The notes beneath the pieces were generated by a model. It was not told the origin of the DNA and made no database searches. It saw only the letters and a list, made by a program, of their open reading frames with translations. From NCBI GenBank assembly GCA_963803575.1, contig CAWDMW010000002.1:1612001-1676000 (forward strand): a stretch of 64,000 nucleotides of DNA, read 5' to 3'. A program made the translations under genes and the position numbers. Shown in pieces: positions 1-7,828 of the stretch. Every line of letters starts with the position of its first letter. Positions within the stretch are counted from its first letter, which is position 1. The stretch comes from CAWDMW01 sp963803575 (GTDB lineage: Bacteria; Pseudomonadota; Alphaproteobacteria; Rickettsiales; UBA998).

Positions 1-912
1 ATTCACATCGCGCGCAAGCAAGGCATCACGTGGCTGCACCCAGCCTGTACGCTCGGCGAAGCCGTCATTATCCATATCAAAATGTACGTAAGACTCTTCA
101 AGCGACGTTAATTCCAGACCGTCACCATCCATATCCAGCACAATAGGGGTGATAGGCTCGGCACCTGCGGCATCACTCAAATCATCGCCAAACCCTAACG
201 CATTTAGCGCATCTTGCAGGTAATCACTCAACGTATCGGTCAGGTCTTTCAGGAAGTCACCAATATCCGCGCGCATAGTGTCCCACTCATCACCAAACTG
301 GCTATATCCCCAATCATTAAAGGCTTGTACAAAATCGGCAGCAGCATCGCGCATGAAGTCGCCACTGGCGACATAATCCATCAGGGCTGAGACATCATCA
401 GCAAACTCGCTGAGTGATTCCGTCACGCTGTCAATCATGTCCCCGATTGCTTCACCCATCTCCGCAAAGCTCTGCATAATGCTTTCATACCCTTCAACCG
501 TTAGCTCGCCCGTGCCGTCAACGAAGTTTTTGAACCCTTCTCTGCTATCATATAAGCTGTTCATAAGACTACCAATTCCGTAACCTATAACACCAGTAGC
601 AACAATAACAGTGCCAGCGGCTAAAACTGGTGCAAGACCGGCGGCAGTAGCAATAGCTCCAGCAACAGCAGCAACACCAAAATCTACACCTAGTATAAAA
701 CTAAATAAGGCAGGGTTTTCAACGTACCCACCTGGCAAAGCACCCGTAGTGCCTGCAACCGTAGCCACTGTCCCATACTTAAACCAAGATGGCAGAGGTG
801 CTTTCTGAAATCCAGTATATGCAAGTGATCCATTGACAATACCTGCGGTAGTAGCTGACATAGCCAGACCAACATCTCTACCAATTTCCTGTTTTTGTGC
901 TTCCGTAACCAT
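1..912 (-). CDS. RTX/hemolysin-type calcium-binding protein, N-terminal part (runs off the left edge)
   Basis: Reading from ATG at 912, the frame stays open to base 1, so only about 304 residues of a longer protein are visible. The first 150 residues are rich in Gly, Ala and Val with hydrophobic stretches. A helical acidic region follows. Near residues 265-300 comes a segment with PIVLDMDGDGLE and FDMDNDGFAERTGWV, the Asp-rich metal-binding block that recurs in large secreted RTX-like (FrpC/hemolysin-type) proteins. No cleavable signal peptide is seen, as expected for type I secretion. The gene starts 20 bp after the last of three paralogous membrane-protein genes on the same strand, so they may form one operon. 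The C-terminal domain, which would show whether it is a toxin, lies outside the window. Confidence 0.75.
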   Translation of the reverse strand, partial: MVTEAQKQEIGRDVGLAMSATTAGIVNGSLAYTGFQKAPLPSWFKYGTVATVAGTTGALPGGYVENPALFSFILGVDFGVAAVAGAIATAAGLAPVLAAGTVIVATGVIGYGIGSLMNSLYDSREGFKNFVDGTGELTVEGYESIMQSFAEMGEAIGDMIDSVTESLSEFADDVSALMDYVASGDFMRDAAADFVQAFNDWGYSQFGDEWDTMRADIGDFLKDLTDTLSDYLQDALNALGFGDDLSDAAGAEPITPIVLDMDGDGLELTSLEESYVHFDMDNDGFAERTGWVQPRDALLARDVN

Positions 913-931
913 GAATAGCTTTCCTTAATTT

Positions 932-1900
932 TTAATTTATTGTTTTAGTTGTTTGAGAAAAGTGAACGCCGTAATGCTTTAAAATGGCATTGGCAACAAA
1001 ATGATACTTTAAACGCTGCGTGCGAAGCCAGATAACATGTAAGAAAACAAAACAGAATGCGCTGCCACCTGATATAATCAATTCATGATCGAACGACTGT
1101 AAAAATTGCTCTTCTTTGCACATACTCTCGAACGTAAGCAGTATAAATACAGGTCCAAGTTCTAGAAATATTATAATGACCGAAACAGTAATGACGATTA
1201 CGCTCCAGAATAGTATGCTTTTAAATATTTTTGTATAAGGGATTCTAAAGAAACATAGTATGTATACAGGTATAGAAAGCATAACCACTGGGATAATCGT
1301 TATAATATGAATTAACTTAAAACGAAATAATCTTTGGTGATATAAGTTTAAATTGTGGACGGCTTGAAAAGTCTCTTGCATATTCACAAGCTTTTCCAAG
1401 AAGTAACGTGACATCCAGCCTACGACAGCCATCGTAATAAAAATATACATCCAATGCGATGTTAAGGGCGAAATATAGTGGAATCCACACCCATAACTTA
1501 TAACTAAGTGTACAGTCCCTAGCACGGCTATGGGAATAACCCAAAGCCAGTTGCGATAATAAGTCCATTGAAATTTAAGAATTTCATCATCCCAATGCTT
1601 GGCAAAATGGAACACGACGTCGCGCGGCGTGATGGTCATATCAGGAGATTTAGACGATACCAGCAGATCAAACACTAATGCCATGCCACAGAAGATAGCA
1701 GCAATCCAGAGATTCGGTGAAACATACGGGAAGATGACTAACGCCCAGATCGTCACCATAAACCGCCGCGTGGTGCAGATAGCATGATACGCAAATCCAC
1801 TCCAGGGGTTCTGTGCCTCTACCGCATCCGCCAGCGTATGCAGCTGGGCATCAGAAAGCTGATTTAACGGGGTCGGCAGTGGTGTTGGTTCTTCGCGCAT
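932..1900 (-). CDS. Multi-pass membrane protein, tandem paralog 1
   Basis: 322 residues, family not recognised. The cytosolic-looking N terminus (MREEPTPLPTPLNQLSDAQL) and about 85 following residues with two hydrophobic segments are almost identical in three adjacent genes. The last 17 residues (around VANAILKHYGVHFSQT) are also shared. The middle differs strongly between copies but keeps its hydrophobic pattern (about 7-8 membrane segments) and a short ISYGCG..ISP motif. This copy resembles paralog 3 more than paralog 2. It sits 20 bp upstream of the RTX-like gene on the same strand, so a role in immunity to, export of, or anchoring of that product is possible. That is inference from position only. 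Confidence 0.8.
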   Translation of the reverse strand: MREEPTPLPTPLNQLSDAQLHTLADAVEAQNPWSGFAYHAICTTRRFMVTIWALVIFPYVSPNLWIAAIFCGMALVFDLLVSSKSPDMTITPRDVVFHFAKHWDDEILKFQWTYYRNWLWVIPIAVLGTVHLVISYGCGFHYISPLTSHWMYIFITMAVVGWMSRYFLEKLVNMQETFQAVHNLNLYHQRLFRFKLIHIITIIPVVMLSIPVYILCFFRIPYTKIFKSILFWSVIVITVSVIIIFLELGPVFILLTFESMCKEEQFLQSFDHELIISGGSAFCFVFLHVIWLRTQRLKYHFVANAILKHYGVHFSQTTKTIN

Positions 1901-1996
1901 GTAGTTACGATTCAGTAATGATTAAACTGTTCATACTTCTTTCACCAGCGTCACGCAAGCAGAAAATGAAGAATACCTTAAGTTTCTTGTGCTACC

Positions 1997-2965
1997 TTAA
2001 GTTGTTGACTGAGATGTTTGAGAAAAGTGAACGCCATAATGCTTTAAAATGGCATTAGCAACACTGAAATGTTTATAGTGTTGATTTATGAACCATGTCA
2101 ATAATAGCGCAGAAAAGCAAACTCCTATAGCTCCATAAAAAATATAATTACTTTCAATTGAAGATATAGTATGTATGTTAGCACAGAAATTTCTGAAATC
2201 TAGTAATACATAAGTATACATAAAGACTGTAAATAAGACCCATACAATAACAAGCAGGATAATAGTGCTACGAAACAGCATGAATTTAAAAATGGTAATA
2301 TAGGAGAATTTAAACAGCAATACAAAATATATGAGTATAGCTATAATTGCAACTGGAGTGGCTACTATTATATTAAATAGTCTAGAGTTTCCCATTCTTT
2401 TTATACGCAAATTATAATCTTTCACATCCTGAAAAACAACACGTTTGAATGCAATTATCTGTAAGTAGAATCGAGACATTAATGCAATACCTAATATACT
2501 GCTACAGATGAGCACCCAATATGCTGTATTAGGTGAAATAAGATAAAGACCGCAGCCATAACTTATAATATAAATAACACCACCAAATAGTACTGAAGGT
2601 ATAATAAGAGAAATCAAATCAAAAAGTATATACTCTATTTTAGATGATGGATTGTCCCAATGCTCTGCAAAATCAAACACAGTGTCCCGCTCGGTAATCA
2701 TTATATCAGGGGATTTAGACGATACCAGCAGATCAAACACCAATGCCATGCTACAAAGAATAGCTGCAATCCAGAGATTCGGTGAAACATACGGGAAGAT
2801 CACTAACGCCCAGATCGTCACCATAAATCGTCGGGTGGTGCAGATAGCATGATACCCAAATCCACTCCATGGGTTCTGAGCCTCCACCGCATCCGCCAGC
2901 GCATGCAACTGTGCATCAGAAAGCTGATTCAACGGGGTCGGTAGTGGTGTTGGTTCTTCGTGCAT
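1997..2965 (-). CDS. Multi-pass membrane protein, tandem paralog 2
   Basis: 322 residues, second of three tandem paralogs at a spacing of about 1065 bp. It has the same N-terminal 85 residues (Met-His instead of Met-Arg at residues 1-2) and the same C-terminal HYGVHFSQT block. The middle 200 residues are the most diverged of the three and notably AT-rich at DNA level. It keeps the ISYGCG..ISP motif and 7-8 hydrophobic segments. The 96-98 bp spacers on either side are themselves repeated, which shows that gene plus spacer were duplicated as a unit. Confidence 0.78.
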   Translation of the reverse strand: MHEEPTPLPTPLNQLSDAQLHALADAVEAQNPWSGFGYHAICTTRRFMVTIWALVIFPYVSPNLWIAAILCSMALVFDLLVSSKSPDIMITERDTVFDFAEHWDNPSSKIEYILFDLISLIIPSVLFGGVIYIISYGCGLYLISPNTAYWVLICSSILGIALMSRFYLQIIAFKRVVFQDVKDYNLRIKRMGNSRLFNIIVATPVAIIAILIYFVLLFKFSYITIFKFMLFRSTIILLVIVWVLFTVFMYTYVLLDFRNFCANIHTISSIESNYIFYGAIGVCFSALLLTWFINQHYKHFSVANAILKHYGVHFSQTSQSTT

Positions 2966-3063
2966 GTAGTTACGATTCAGTAATGATTATGCAAGATTCA
3001 TACTTCTTACAACACCGCCAAGCAAGCAGAAAATGAATAACCCCTTAAGTTTCTTGTGCTACC

Positions 3064-4029
3064 TTAAGCTGTTGACTGAGATGTTTGAGAAAAATGAATG
3101 CCATAATGCTTCAAAATTGCATTGGCAACATAGAAATATTTTCGGCGTTGATGGCCAAGCCATAACATGTTAAAGAAAATTAGTGAGAACATCGCGAACC
3201 CAATTACAATATTACCTTCTAATGTCATCACACCATCTCTATCTGCACACATATTGCTGTATCTCAGCAATATAAAAACAGGCATCAGATTAAGAAGCAC
3301 TGTCAAAACCATTACTGAAACAATAATCACTCCATATGACAACATTATCTTGAAGATTTTAGAATAGGGAATCTGAAACAAGCAAAGCACATACACCGGG
3401 ACAGCGAGAAGAGCTATCGGAATGGCCGCAGCCAAATGAGGTAAGCTGAACCGGTACCATGACTTTGTGGCTCGGTTAAAGTTATGTACTACTTGAAAAT
3501 GCCCCTTTACATTGAAAATCTTCTCTAAAAAGTACCGTGACATCCAGCCAATAATAGCTATCGTAGTAAAAATAATCATCCAATGCGCGGTCGTGGGCGA
3601 GATAAAGTACAATCCGCAACCATAACTAATAGCCGTATTGATAGTACCAAGTACAATTATCGGGATAGCCCAGTGCCACCAACTATATATCACATAGTTG
3701 AATCTGTTATAATCATCATCCCAATGCTCTGCAAAATGGAACACGACGTCGCGCGGCGTGATGGTCATATCAGGAGATTTAGACGATACCAGCAGATCAA
3801 ACACTAATGCCATGCCACAGAAGATAGCAGCAATCCAGAGATTCGGTGAAACATACGGGAAGATGACTAACGCCCAGATCGTCACCATAAACCGCCGCGT
3901 GGTGCAGATAGCATGATACGCAAACCCACTCCATGGGTTCTGTGCCTCTACCGCATCCGCCAGCGTATGCAGCTGGGCATCAGAAAGCTGATTCAATGGT
4001 GTCGGCAGTGGCGTTGGTTCTTCGCGCAT
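3064..4029 (-). CDS. Multi-pass membrane protein, tandem paralog 3 (first of the array)
   Basis: 321 residues. The N-terminal third matches paralog 1 almost residue for residue (MREEPTPLPTPLNQL onward). The middle is related but different, and the C terminus again ends in HYGIHFSQTSQST. It is the promoter-proximal gene of the minus-strand array that ends in the RTX-like gene. Function is unknown. Constant ends around a variable core suggest diversification by recombination between copies. Confidence 0.78.
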   Translation of the reverse strand: MREEPTPLPTPLNQLSDAQLHTLADAVEAQNPWSGFAYHAICTTRRFMVTIWALVIFPYVSPNLWIAAIFCGMALVFDLLVSSKSPDMTITPRDVVFHFAEHWDDDYNRFNYVIYSWWHWAIPIIVLGTINTAISYGCGLYFISPTTAHWMIIFTTIAIIGWMSRYFLEKIFNVKGHFQVVHNFNRATKSWYRFSLPHLAAAIPIALLAVPVYVLCLFQIPYSKIFKIMLSYGVIIVSVMVLTVLLNLMPVFILLRYSNMCADRDGVMTLEGNIVIGFAMFSLIFFNMLWLGHQRRKYFYVANAILKHYGIHFSQTSQSTA

Positions 4030-4244
4030 GTAGTTACGATTCAGTAATGATTAAACTGTTCATACTTCTTTCAGCACCGCCACGCAAGCACTAAGTGAAC
4101 AATCTTTTAATTTTTCACTACCGCTTTGGGCTGTCAGAAAAAAGTCTGCCCCCAAGCGTATCGCTTTATGGGGTACTTATCTGGGGTATATTTCTGTATA
4201 TTGCAAAATAAGCAGTTATATTACAATACTTTAGGTGGTAATTT

Positions 4245-4304
4245 TGGCGGAGCGTTGTAGACGCTATGCGAACCTGTCCGAACACAAGGTTGCTTATTTT
4301 ACAG
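4245..4304 (+). other. Displaced recombinase tail / left attachment site of an older element
   Basis: Starts with TGGCGGAG, matching the 3' end of tRNA-Ser (complement of CCA plus acceptor stem) at 49161. Read from the TGG codon it encodes WRSVVDAMRTCPNTRLLILQ. The copy at 5903 encodes WRGVVDGLRTCPNTKVLILQ. The 59-bp DNA copies match at about 49 positions. The differences are synonymous (gtt/gta, gta/gtg, att/ata, cag/caa) or conservative (S/G, A/G, M/L, R/K, L/V), so both evolved as protein-coding sequence. No recombinase body precedes either copy. I infer that this is the left end of an earlier element integrated at the same tRNA. Confidence 0.65.
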
Positions 4305-4359
4305 ATGGATACTATGATTACAAGTAATCTAATACAAAACAGTCAATTAAGAGGTTCGG

Positions 4360-5013
4360 ATGGCTCTATTAAATCAAGCTACGCAAGTATATGCACAGCT
4401 TCCTAAATTCTTAGAAACTTTGAGAACAGGCACTGCACCTGCAAGTTTTACACGCCAGCATCTAAAAGACATTGGCTTTAAATCATCTAACCACCATACA
4501 TTCATTCCTTTGCTTAAAGGGCTTGGCTTCCTAACATCAGATGGAACCCCAACTGATCGTTATCGAAATTTTTTAGATGGAAGTCAGTGGAAAAAGATTT
4601 TGGCGGAGGCTGTTAAGGCCGCATATAGCGATATCTTTGTTATAAAAGCAAAGCCATCAAATGCAGATCTTTCTGCAATACAGGGAAAGTTCAAAAGTAC
4701 CTATAATATGTCAGATATTCAGGCTGAAAGAGCAGCACGCACTTTTTTAGCTCTGCTTGCCCTTTGCGATACAAATACTCTTTACAACGAAAACAAAGCC
4801 ACCACCATGCCAGAGCCCAAAAAAGAGCCTGAAGAAAGTCAGTCTTTTTCTGAAAATGATACTAATGGTATGAATAATCTGCCTCCATTTGAACAAAATG
4901 CAAAGATTCCTGTAGGACTTAATTATAATATACAGATACATTTGCCCGCTACAAAAGATATAGAAGTTTACAATGCCATTTTTAAATCTCTTAGGGAGCA
5001 TGTCATTGACTGA
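4360..5013 (+). CDS. DUF5343-family protein
   Basis: 217 residues, ATG with an AAGAGG ribosome site a few bases upstream. The N-terminal 140 residues fit the DUF5343 family: a helical region with FLETLRTGTAPASFTRQHLKDIG and a GLGFLTSDGTPTDRYRNF segment typical of a winged-helix-like fold. The last 70 residues are an acidic linker followed by a segment with IQIHLPATKDIEVYNAIFKSL. The stop overlaps the start of the next gene, a HEPN protein, so the two are translationally coupled. The family has no established biochemical role that I know of. Position at an integration hotspot, paired with an RX4H HEPN protein, suggests a defence or toxin-antitoxin-like pair (inference). Confidence 0.75.
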   Translation: MALLNQATQVYAQLPKFLETLRTGTAPASFTRQHLKDIGFKSSNHHTFIPLLKGLGFLTSDGTPTDRYRNFLDGSQWKKILAEAVKAAYSDIFVIKAKPSNADLSAIQGKFKSTYNMSDIQAERAARTFLALLALCDTNTLYNENKATTMPEPKKEPEESQSFSENDTNGMNNLPPFEQNAKIPVGLNYNIQIHLPATKDIEVYNAIFKSLREHVID

Positions 5014-5596
5014 ATTGCGACGAAACATAAGAGATTTTGTTTTTAGAGGGCTACTGTTCGAATCTGAATCTGAAATATACAGAAAAGCTGGTATTAGCGT
5101 TGGAGCAGATATTGGAGAAGCTGAGGAGCAACTTCTCTTAGAAGCCCTTGCTCCTTTTGGCGTAAAACGGCGTAATGACGCACTTGAGATGGCTCGCCTT
5201 TATGCTGTTTTACATGCATTTGAAAATGAAATTAGATCATTAATCAGAGACACCTTGGACGAAAAACTCACGAAGAACTGGTGGAATTCAGCGGTACCAG
5301 CGAGTATCAAGAAAAAGGCAGAGTCTCGGCAGAAAACGGCTGAAAAAGATTCGTGGCTAGAAGGAGCTAAAGGTGACCGCCTTGAGTTTGCAGATTTCGG
5401 TGACTTAGCTAGTATTATTACAGAAAATTGGGAATCTTTTAAGCACTTGGGCATCACTCAAGACTGGATAAAACAACGCATGAACGAACTGGAAAAGGCA
5501 AGAAACTTTGTTGCACATAATAGAATGCTCCTTCCTAGTGAATTCCAGCGGATTTATATGTATATTTCAGACTGGAATAAGGTGGTTGGCCTTTGA
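5000..5596 (+). CDS. HEPN-domain protein (Swt1-like HEPN), candidate RNase effector
   Basis: 198 residues if started at ATG 5000. TTG 5006 is better spaced from the GGGAG at 4994-4998 and is equally possible. The protein is all helical. Near the C terminus, residues 168-173 read RNFVAH, the RX4H motif of catalytic HEPN RNases. A Trp-rich middle (KNWWNSAVP) and a highly charged KKKAESRQKTAEK stretch lie before it. Overall it resembles Swt1-type HEPN proteins. It overlaps the DUF5343 gene by up to 14 bp. HEPN proteins often act as ribonuclease toxins in abortive-infection or toxin-antitoxin systems. Here that role is inferred from the motif, the coupling and the mobile context. Confidence 0.75.
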   Translation: MSLTELRRNIRDFVFRGLLFESESEIYRKAGISVGADIGEAEEQLLLEALAPFGVKRRNDALEMARLYAVLHAFENEIRSLIRDTLDEKLTKNWWNSAVPASIKKKAESRQKTAEKDSWLEGAKGDRLEFADFGDLASIITENWESFKHLGITQDWIKQRMNELEKARNFVAHNRMLLPSEFQRIYMYISDWNKVVGL

Positions 5597-5599
5597 GCT

Positions 5600-5767
5600 T
5601 TATTCTTTTTCTGTGAAACCTACTATACGATTGCAAAACCTAAGTAAGTTATCTGCTGCTTTTTTCACTTCTTCATCTGAAATTTCGATACCCTGATCAA
5701 CATACCCTTTTCGAATTCGTTCGCAAATGGCCTTATAAATTTCATCAAGTGAGCGATTATCTTCCAT
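5600..5767 (-). CDS. Small helical protein, paralog of the recombinase-adjacent protein at 47414
   Basis: 55 residues from ATG at 5767 (MEDNRSLDEIYKAICERIRK...). It aligns over its length with the 67-residue product at 47414-47617: both have an N-[RP]-x-L-[DN]-E-[IL] start, an I-x-x-x-I-R segment, then E-I-S-[DE]-[EQ]-E, A-x-x-x-L-x-x-FC and a charged end. In the prophage that gene lies directly upstream of the serine recombinase, so this copy probably belongs to the older element. An open frame continues upstream to 5860, but that part reads through tRNA-like sequence and is unlikely to be translated. Function unknown. Confidence 0.5.
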   Translation of the reverse strand: MEDNRSLDEIYKAICERIRKGYVDQGIEISDEEVKKAADNLLRFCNRIVGFTEKE

Positions 5768-5771
5768 AAAT

Positions 5772-5816
5772 AACCCGTGTGGGATTCGAACCCGTAAAAA
5801 CTGTTGTGCTACAAGG
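5772..5816 (-). other. tRNA-like scrap (acceptor-like ends and T-loop)
   Basis: On the minus strand, GCCCTTGTAGCACAACAG is followed closely by a T-loop-like ACGGGTTCGAATCCCAC and then ACGGG. The two ends could pair at about 6 of 7 acceptor positions, counting one G-U, but there is no anticodon arm and the T stem has only three pairs. It shares GGGATTCGAACCC with tRNA-Ser at 49171-49185. It is not a functional tRNA, and may be debris from integration at a tRNA gene. Confidence 0.3.
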
Positions 5817-5900
5817 GCTCTGAAGTTTCTGGAAGTCAAGGTGAATAAGTGTTCGAACACTCAAACCCTTATGGAATAAGGGTTATAATCGTTATGCGAA

Positions 5901-6004
5901 AATGGCGGGGTGTAGTGGACGGTTTGCGAACCTGTCCGAACACAAAAGTGCTTATATTACAATTGCCGGTAAAGTCTATGATGGATTTAACACGCGCTGC
6001 TTAA
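5901..6004 (+). other. attL of the prophage with the displaced native C-terminal tail of the serine recombinase
   Basis: AATGGCGG here (5901-5908) equals 49159-49166, where the recombinase frame enters tRNA-Ser. From TGG at 5903 an open frame of 33 codons (WRGVVDGLRTCPNTKVLILQ, then a tail ending MMDLTRAA) runs to TAA at 6002-6004. In a circular element, joining 49160 to 5903 gives a continuous recombinase of about 530 residues with this end. It also places the gpZ-like gene (6028) 23 bp after the recombinase stop. The second copy at 4245 shows that the peptide sequence is conserved. The exact crossover dinucleotide cannot be read from one strand state. Confidence 0.7.
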
Positions 6005-6027
6005 CCTAAAATCATTCAGGATATTTT

Positions 6028-6609
6028 ATGACTTTCGATGTTTCGATTGAAGGTGATCTTAAATCGCTGCGCCGTGGCTTGCGCGGCCTAGAAAAGCAGG
6101 CTGTGCCAAAGGCAACCGTTCGTACCCTAAATAGGGTAGCAAATAGTGCCAAGTCTGCCAGTGCGCGGCATATCGCCCCGCAGATGGGAAGCAGACAAGC
6201 TGGGGTTAAGCGGCGTATCAGAACAGATCGCGCTACTTACAAACAGCTATGGGTGGATTTAATTGCCAAGGCAAAGCCTCTGCCTCTGATCGAGTTTGTG
6301 GTTGGTTCGAAAAAGCCGACTCAACAGCCCGGTGGTAAACGCGGCCTTGTGAAAGCAAAGGCATGGGGTAAAACCCGCACCTATCGCGGTGCTTTTATCG
6401 CACCACAGAGGAAAGGCTCTAAGAAAACCACGGTCTATATGCGTAAGAGTGGAAAGCGGTTGCCGGTAAAACAGCTATTCGGACCGGGCATCATGCAGCT
6501 ATTCAAGCAGCGGGAGAATGAACGGATCATGGAGAGGAAAGTAAAAGAGCGACTGCCTAAAGAGTTTATGCAGAATCTTAAGTTTTATATCTCAAAGATG
6601 CGGGTTTAA
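6028..6609 (+). CDS. Phage minor tail protein Z-like (GPZ family)
   Basis: 193 residues, very basic. The N-terminal LEKQAVPKATVRTLNRVANSAKSASARH segment is characteristic of the lambda gpZ / prophage minor tail protein Z family, thought to act at the head-tail connector or tail completion. The start is ATG after a weak AGGAT site. It is the first gene inside attL. In the circular phage it would follow the recombinase, far from the other neck genes, an unusual position for this family. Confidence 0.75.
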   Translation: MTFDVSIEGDLKSLRRGLRGLEKQAVPKATVRTLNRVANSAKSASARHIAPQMGSRQAGVKRRIRTDRATYKQLWVDLIAKAKPLPLIEFVVGSKKPTQQPGGKRGLVKAKAWGKTRTYRGAFIAPQRKGSKKTTVYMRKSGKRLPVKQLFGPGIMQLFKQRENERIMERKVKERLPKEFMQNLKFYISKMRV

Positions 6610-6971
6610 TACTCGCCGGTGAGCATGATGGTTAATACGCGGGTGGTCACATCAGGATTGGTTGGGTCTTCTGATCCACATTCCATGCGGTTATCGTAAT
6701 AATCAATCTTCCAGAAGAAGGAGTGGCCTGCCACTTCCACTTTACCGAAGTCATGCTCACCATGTGGATCATTTTCTTCGGTGAATGTATCGAACTCTGA
6801 TACGGCGCGGAAGACTTGTATTTGTATTTCATCCGGCAGTGCGCTCACACCGCTGGTGGTCATTACTTTGCCGCCCCAATAAGTTTGGCGTAAGCGGTCA
6901 TTGAGTGCGGCAATCATGCTGATTTGTGCGGCATGGTTGTCGGTTTCGTTGCTTATTTGTGTGTTTTCCAT
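6606..6971 (-). CDS. DUF3768 family protein
   Basis: 121 residues. It matches DUF3768 along its length: AALNDRLRQTYWGGKVMTTSGVSAL, then ENDPHGEHDFG, FFWKIDYYD and a C-terminal TRVLTIMLTGEY. The family is common on alphaproteobacterial plasmids and phages and has no known function. It is convergent with the gpZ-like gene (4-bp overlap of the ends) and divergent from the ParB-like gene, so its promoter must lie in 6972-7234. Confidence 0.85.
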   Translation of the reverse strand: MENTQISNETDNHAAQISMIAALNDRLRQTYWGGKVMTTSGVSALPDEIQIQVFRAVSEFDTFTEENDPHGEHDFGKVEVAGHSFFWKIDYYDNRMECGSEDPTNPDVTTRVLTIMLTGEY

Positions 6972-7234
6972 CGGTTTTACCTCTTTTGGTTAGGGTTAAG
7001 CCTTCAAAGGATAACAGCCTGCAAGTGGCAATCAACGGTGTTTTCTGTTGTAAATCAACTGGTTGAGCAAGAATGTATAAGCGGGTCCTTCCAACCCGAC
7101 CCCTTACGGGTACGCAGCGAGCGCGGGAGTTTTCTAGCGCCAAATCCAAGAAGTCGGTTTCGTTTCGTTTTTTTGGGTGGGTTCACTAACAATATCAATA
7201 ACTTACAGAAACTTAAAAACGAAATGGATGAGCT
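6972..7234. promoter_or_regulatory. Divergent intergenic region of 263 bp, probable late promoter region
   Basis: Lies between the minus-strand DUF3768 gene and the long plus-strand late operon, so it should hold promoters for both. A small hairpin-like ACCCCTTACGGGT (about 7098-7110) and a T-rich run near 7165-7175 are visible. I see no convincing -35/-10 pair and no small gene with a good ribosome site. Confidence 0.35.
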
Positions 7235-7828
7235 ATGAAAGTAGAATTAGTGCCAATTAAAGAGGTTATTCCGTATGCGCGGAATCCTCGCATCAATACA
7301 CATGCGGTTGAAAAGGTAGCCGCTTCGATCAAGGAGTTTGGCTTCCGCCAGCCAATAGTCACCGATGCAGAAAAAGTGATTGTGGCTGGTCATGTGCGCT
7401 TTGAAGCGGCCAAGCAGTTGGGCTTGAAGAAAGTGCCAATCCATATCGCCACTGAATTAACGCCGGAGCAAATCAAGGCGTATCGCATTACTGATAATCG
7501 TGTTGGTGAGGAATCAGAATGGGATAAAGCCCTGCTACAGTTAGAAATCACCGAACTGGATGATGCTGAATTTGATGCTGAGCTACTTGGCTTCAATGCT
7601 GAAGAACTGAAGGAGATTAAATCATCGGTGGATGATCTGCTGGATGATGGTTTCAGTGAAGATGGTGAAAATGAGATTGAAGAAGCGGACACCACTGCCC
7701 GAATAGCCTCTTACAGCTTCACCATCGAGCGCGAGCAATATCTCGATTGGATTGAAAAACTCAAACAGGAAGTTGGCTTCGAGAAAAAAGAAGTCATCGC
7801 TGAATTACAACGCAGGCTCGGATTATGA
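7235..7828 (+). CDS. ParB/sulfiredoxin-fold nuclease-like protein
   Basis: 197 residues. Residues 1-90 form a ParB-like (ParB/Srx) domain: VELVPIKEVIPYARNPR, IKEFGFRQPIVTD, IVAGHVRFEAAKQLG and VPIHIA. The C-terminal half is acidic and helical. Such stand-alone ParB-like proteins are frequent next to terminase genes in phages of this type, often beside a DNA methyltransferase. It starts a run of four overlapping genes: its TGA overlaps the next ATG (TTATGAAAC, 7824-7832). Confidence 0.85.
   Translation: MKVELVPIKEVIPYARNPRINTHAVEKVAASIKEFGFRQPIVTDAEKVIVAGHVRFEAAKQLGLKKVPIHIATELTPEQIKAYRITDNRVGEESEWDKALLQLEITELDDAEFDAELLGFNAEELKEIKSSVDDLLDDGFSEDGENEIEEADTTARIASYSFTIEREQYLDWIEKLKQEVGFEKKEVIAELQRRLGL

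Larger units (their letters stand above)
932..4110 (-). repeat. Tandem array of three ~1065-bp gene-plus-spacer units
   Basis: Start codons at 1900, 2965 and 4029 lie 1065 and 1064 bp apart. On the plus strand each is followed by the same spacer beginning TAGTTACGATTCAGTAATGA (at 1902, 2967 and 4031). The 5' third of each gene is nearly identical at DNA level, while the central part is diverged. This is a direct triplication with conserved ends and a variable core. Confidence 0.85.
4245..5902. mobile_element. Remnant of an earlier integrated element carrying a DUF5343-HEPN pair
   Basis: A 1.66-kb segment bounded on both sides by the 59-bp repeat (4245 and 5903). It holds the DUF5343 and HEPN genes, a small protein related to the one that precedes the prophage recombinase (47414), and a tRNA-like scrap. 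A related element that first entered tRNA-Ser and was later displaced by the big prophage would leave this arrangement. Its own recombinase is absent, so it has been reduced by deletion or lived as a passenger. The boundaries are inferred from the repeat only. Confidence 0.45.

Noticed and set aside
4267..4287. LexA-type SOS box (GAAC..GAAC) in the repeat
   Set aside because: The spacing is six bases, not the seven of the alphaproteobacterial GTTC-N7-GTTC box. The conservation is better explained by coding for a recombinase tail.
5772..5816. A real tRNA gene at the left boundary
   Set aside because: No anticodon arm, only three T-stem pairs and no CCA. Kept only as a tRNA-like scrap.
5768..5860. 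Upstream extension of the small minus-strand gene (MFEHLFTLTSRNF... to the Met at 5767)
   Set aside because: It reads through tRNA-like sequence (ALVAQQFLRVRIPHG is a typical translated-tRNA artefact). ATG 5767 gives the part conserved with 47414.
6924..7238. A plus-strand 104-codon frame across the 6972-7234 gap
   Set aside because: It overlaps the DUF3768 gene antisense, has no ribosome site and no recognisable sequence.
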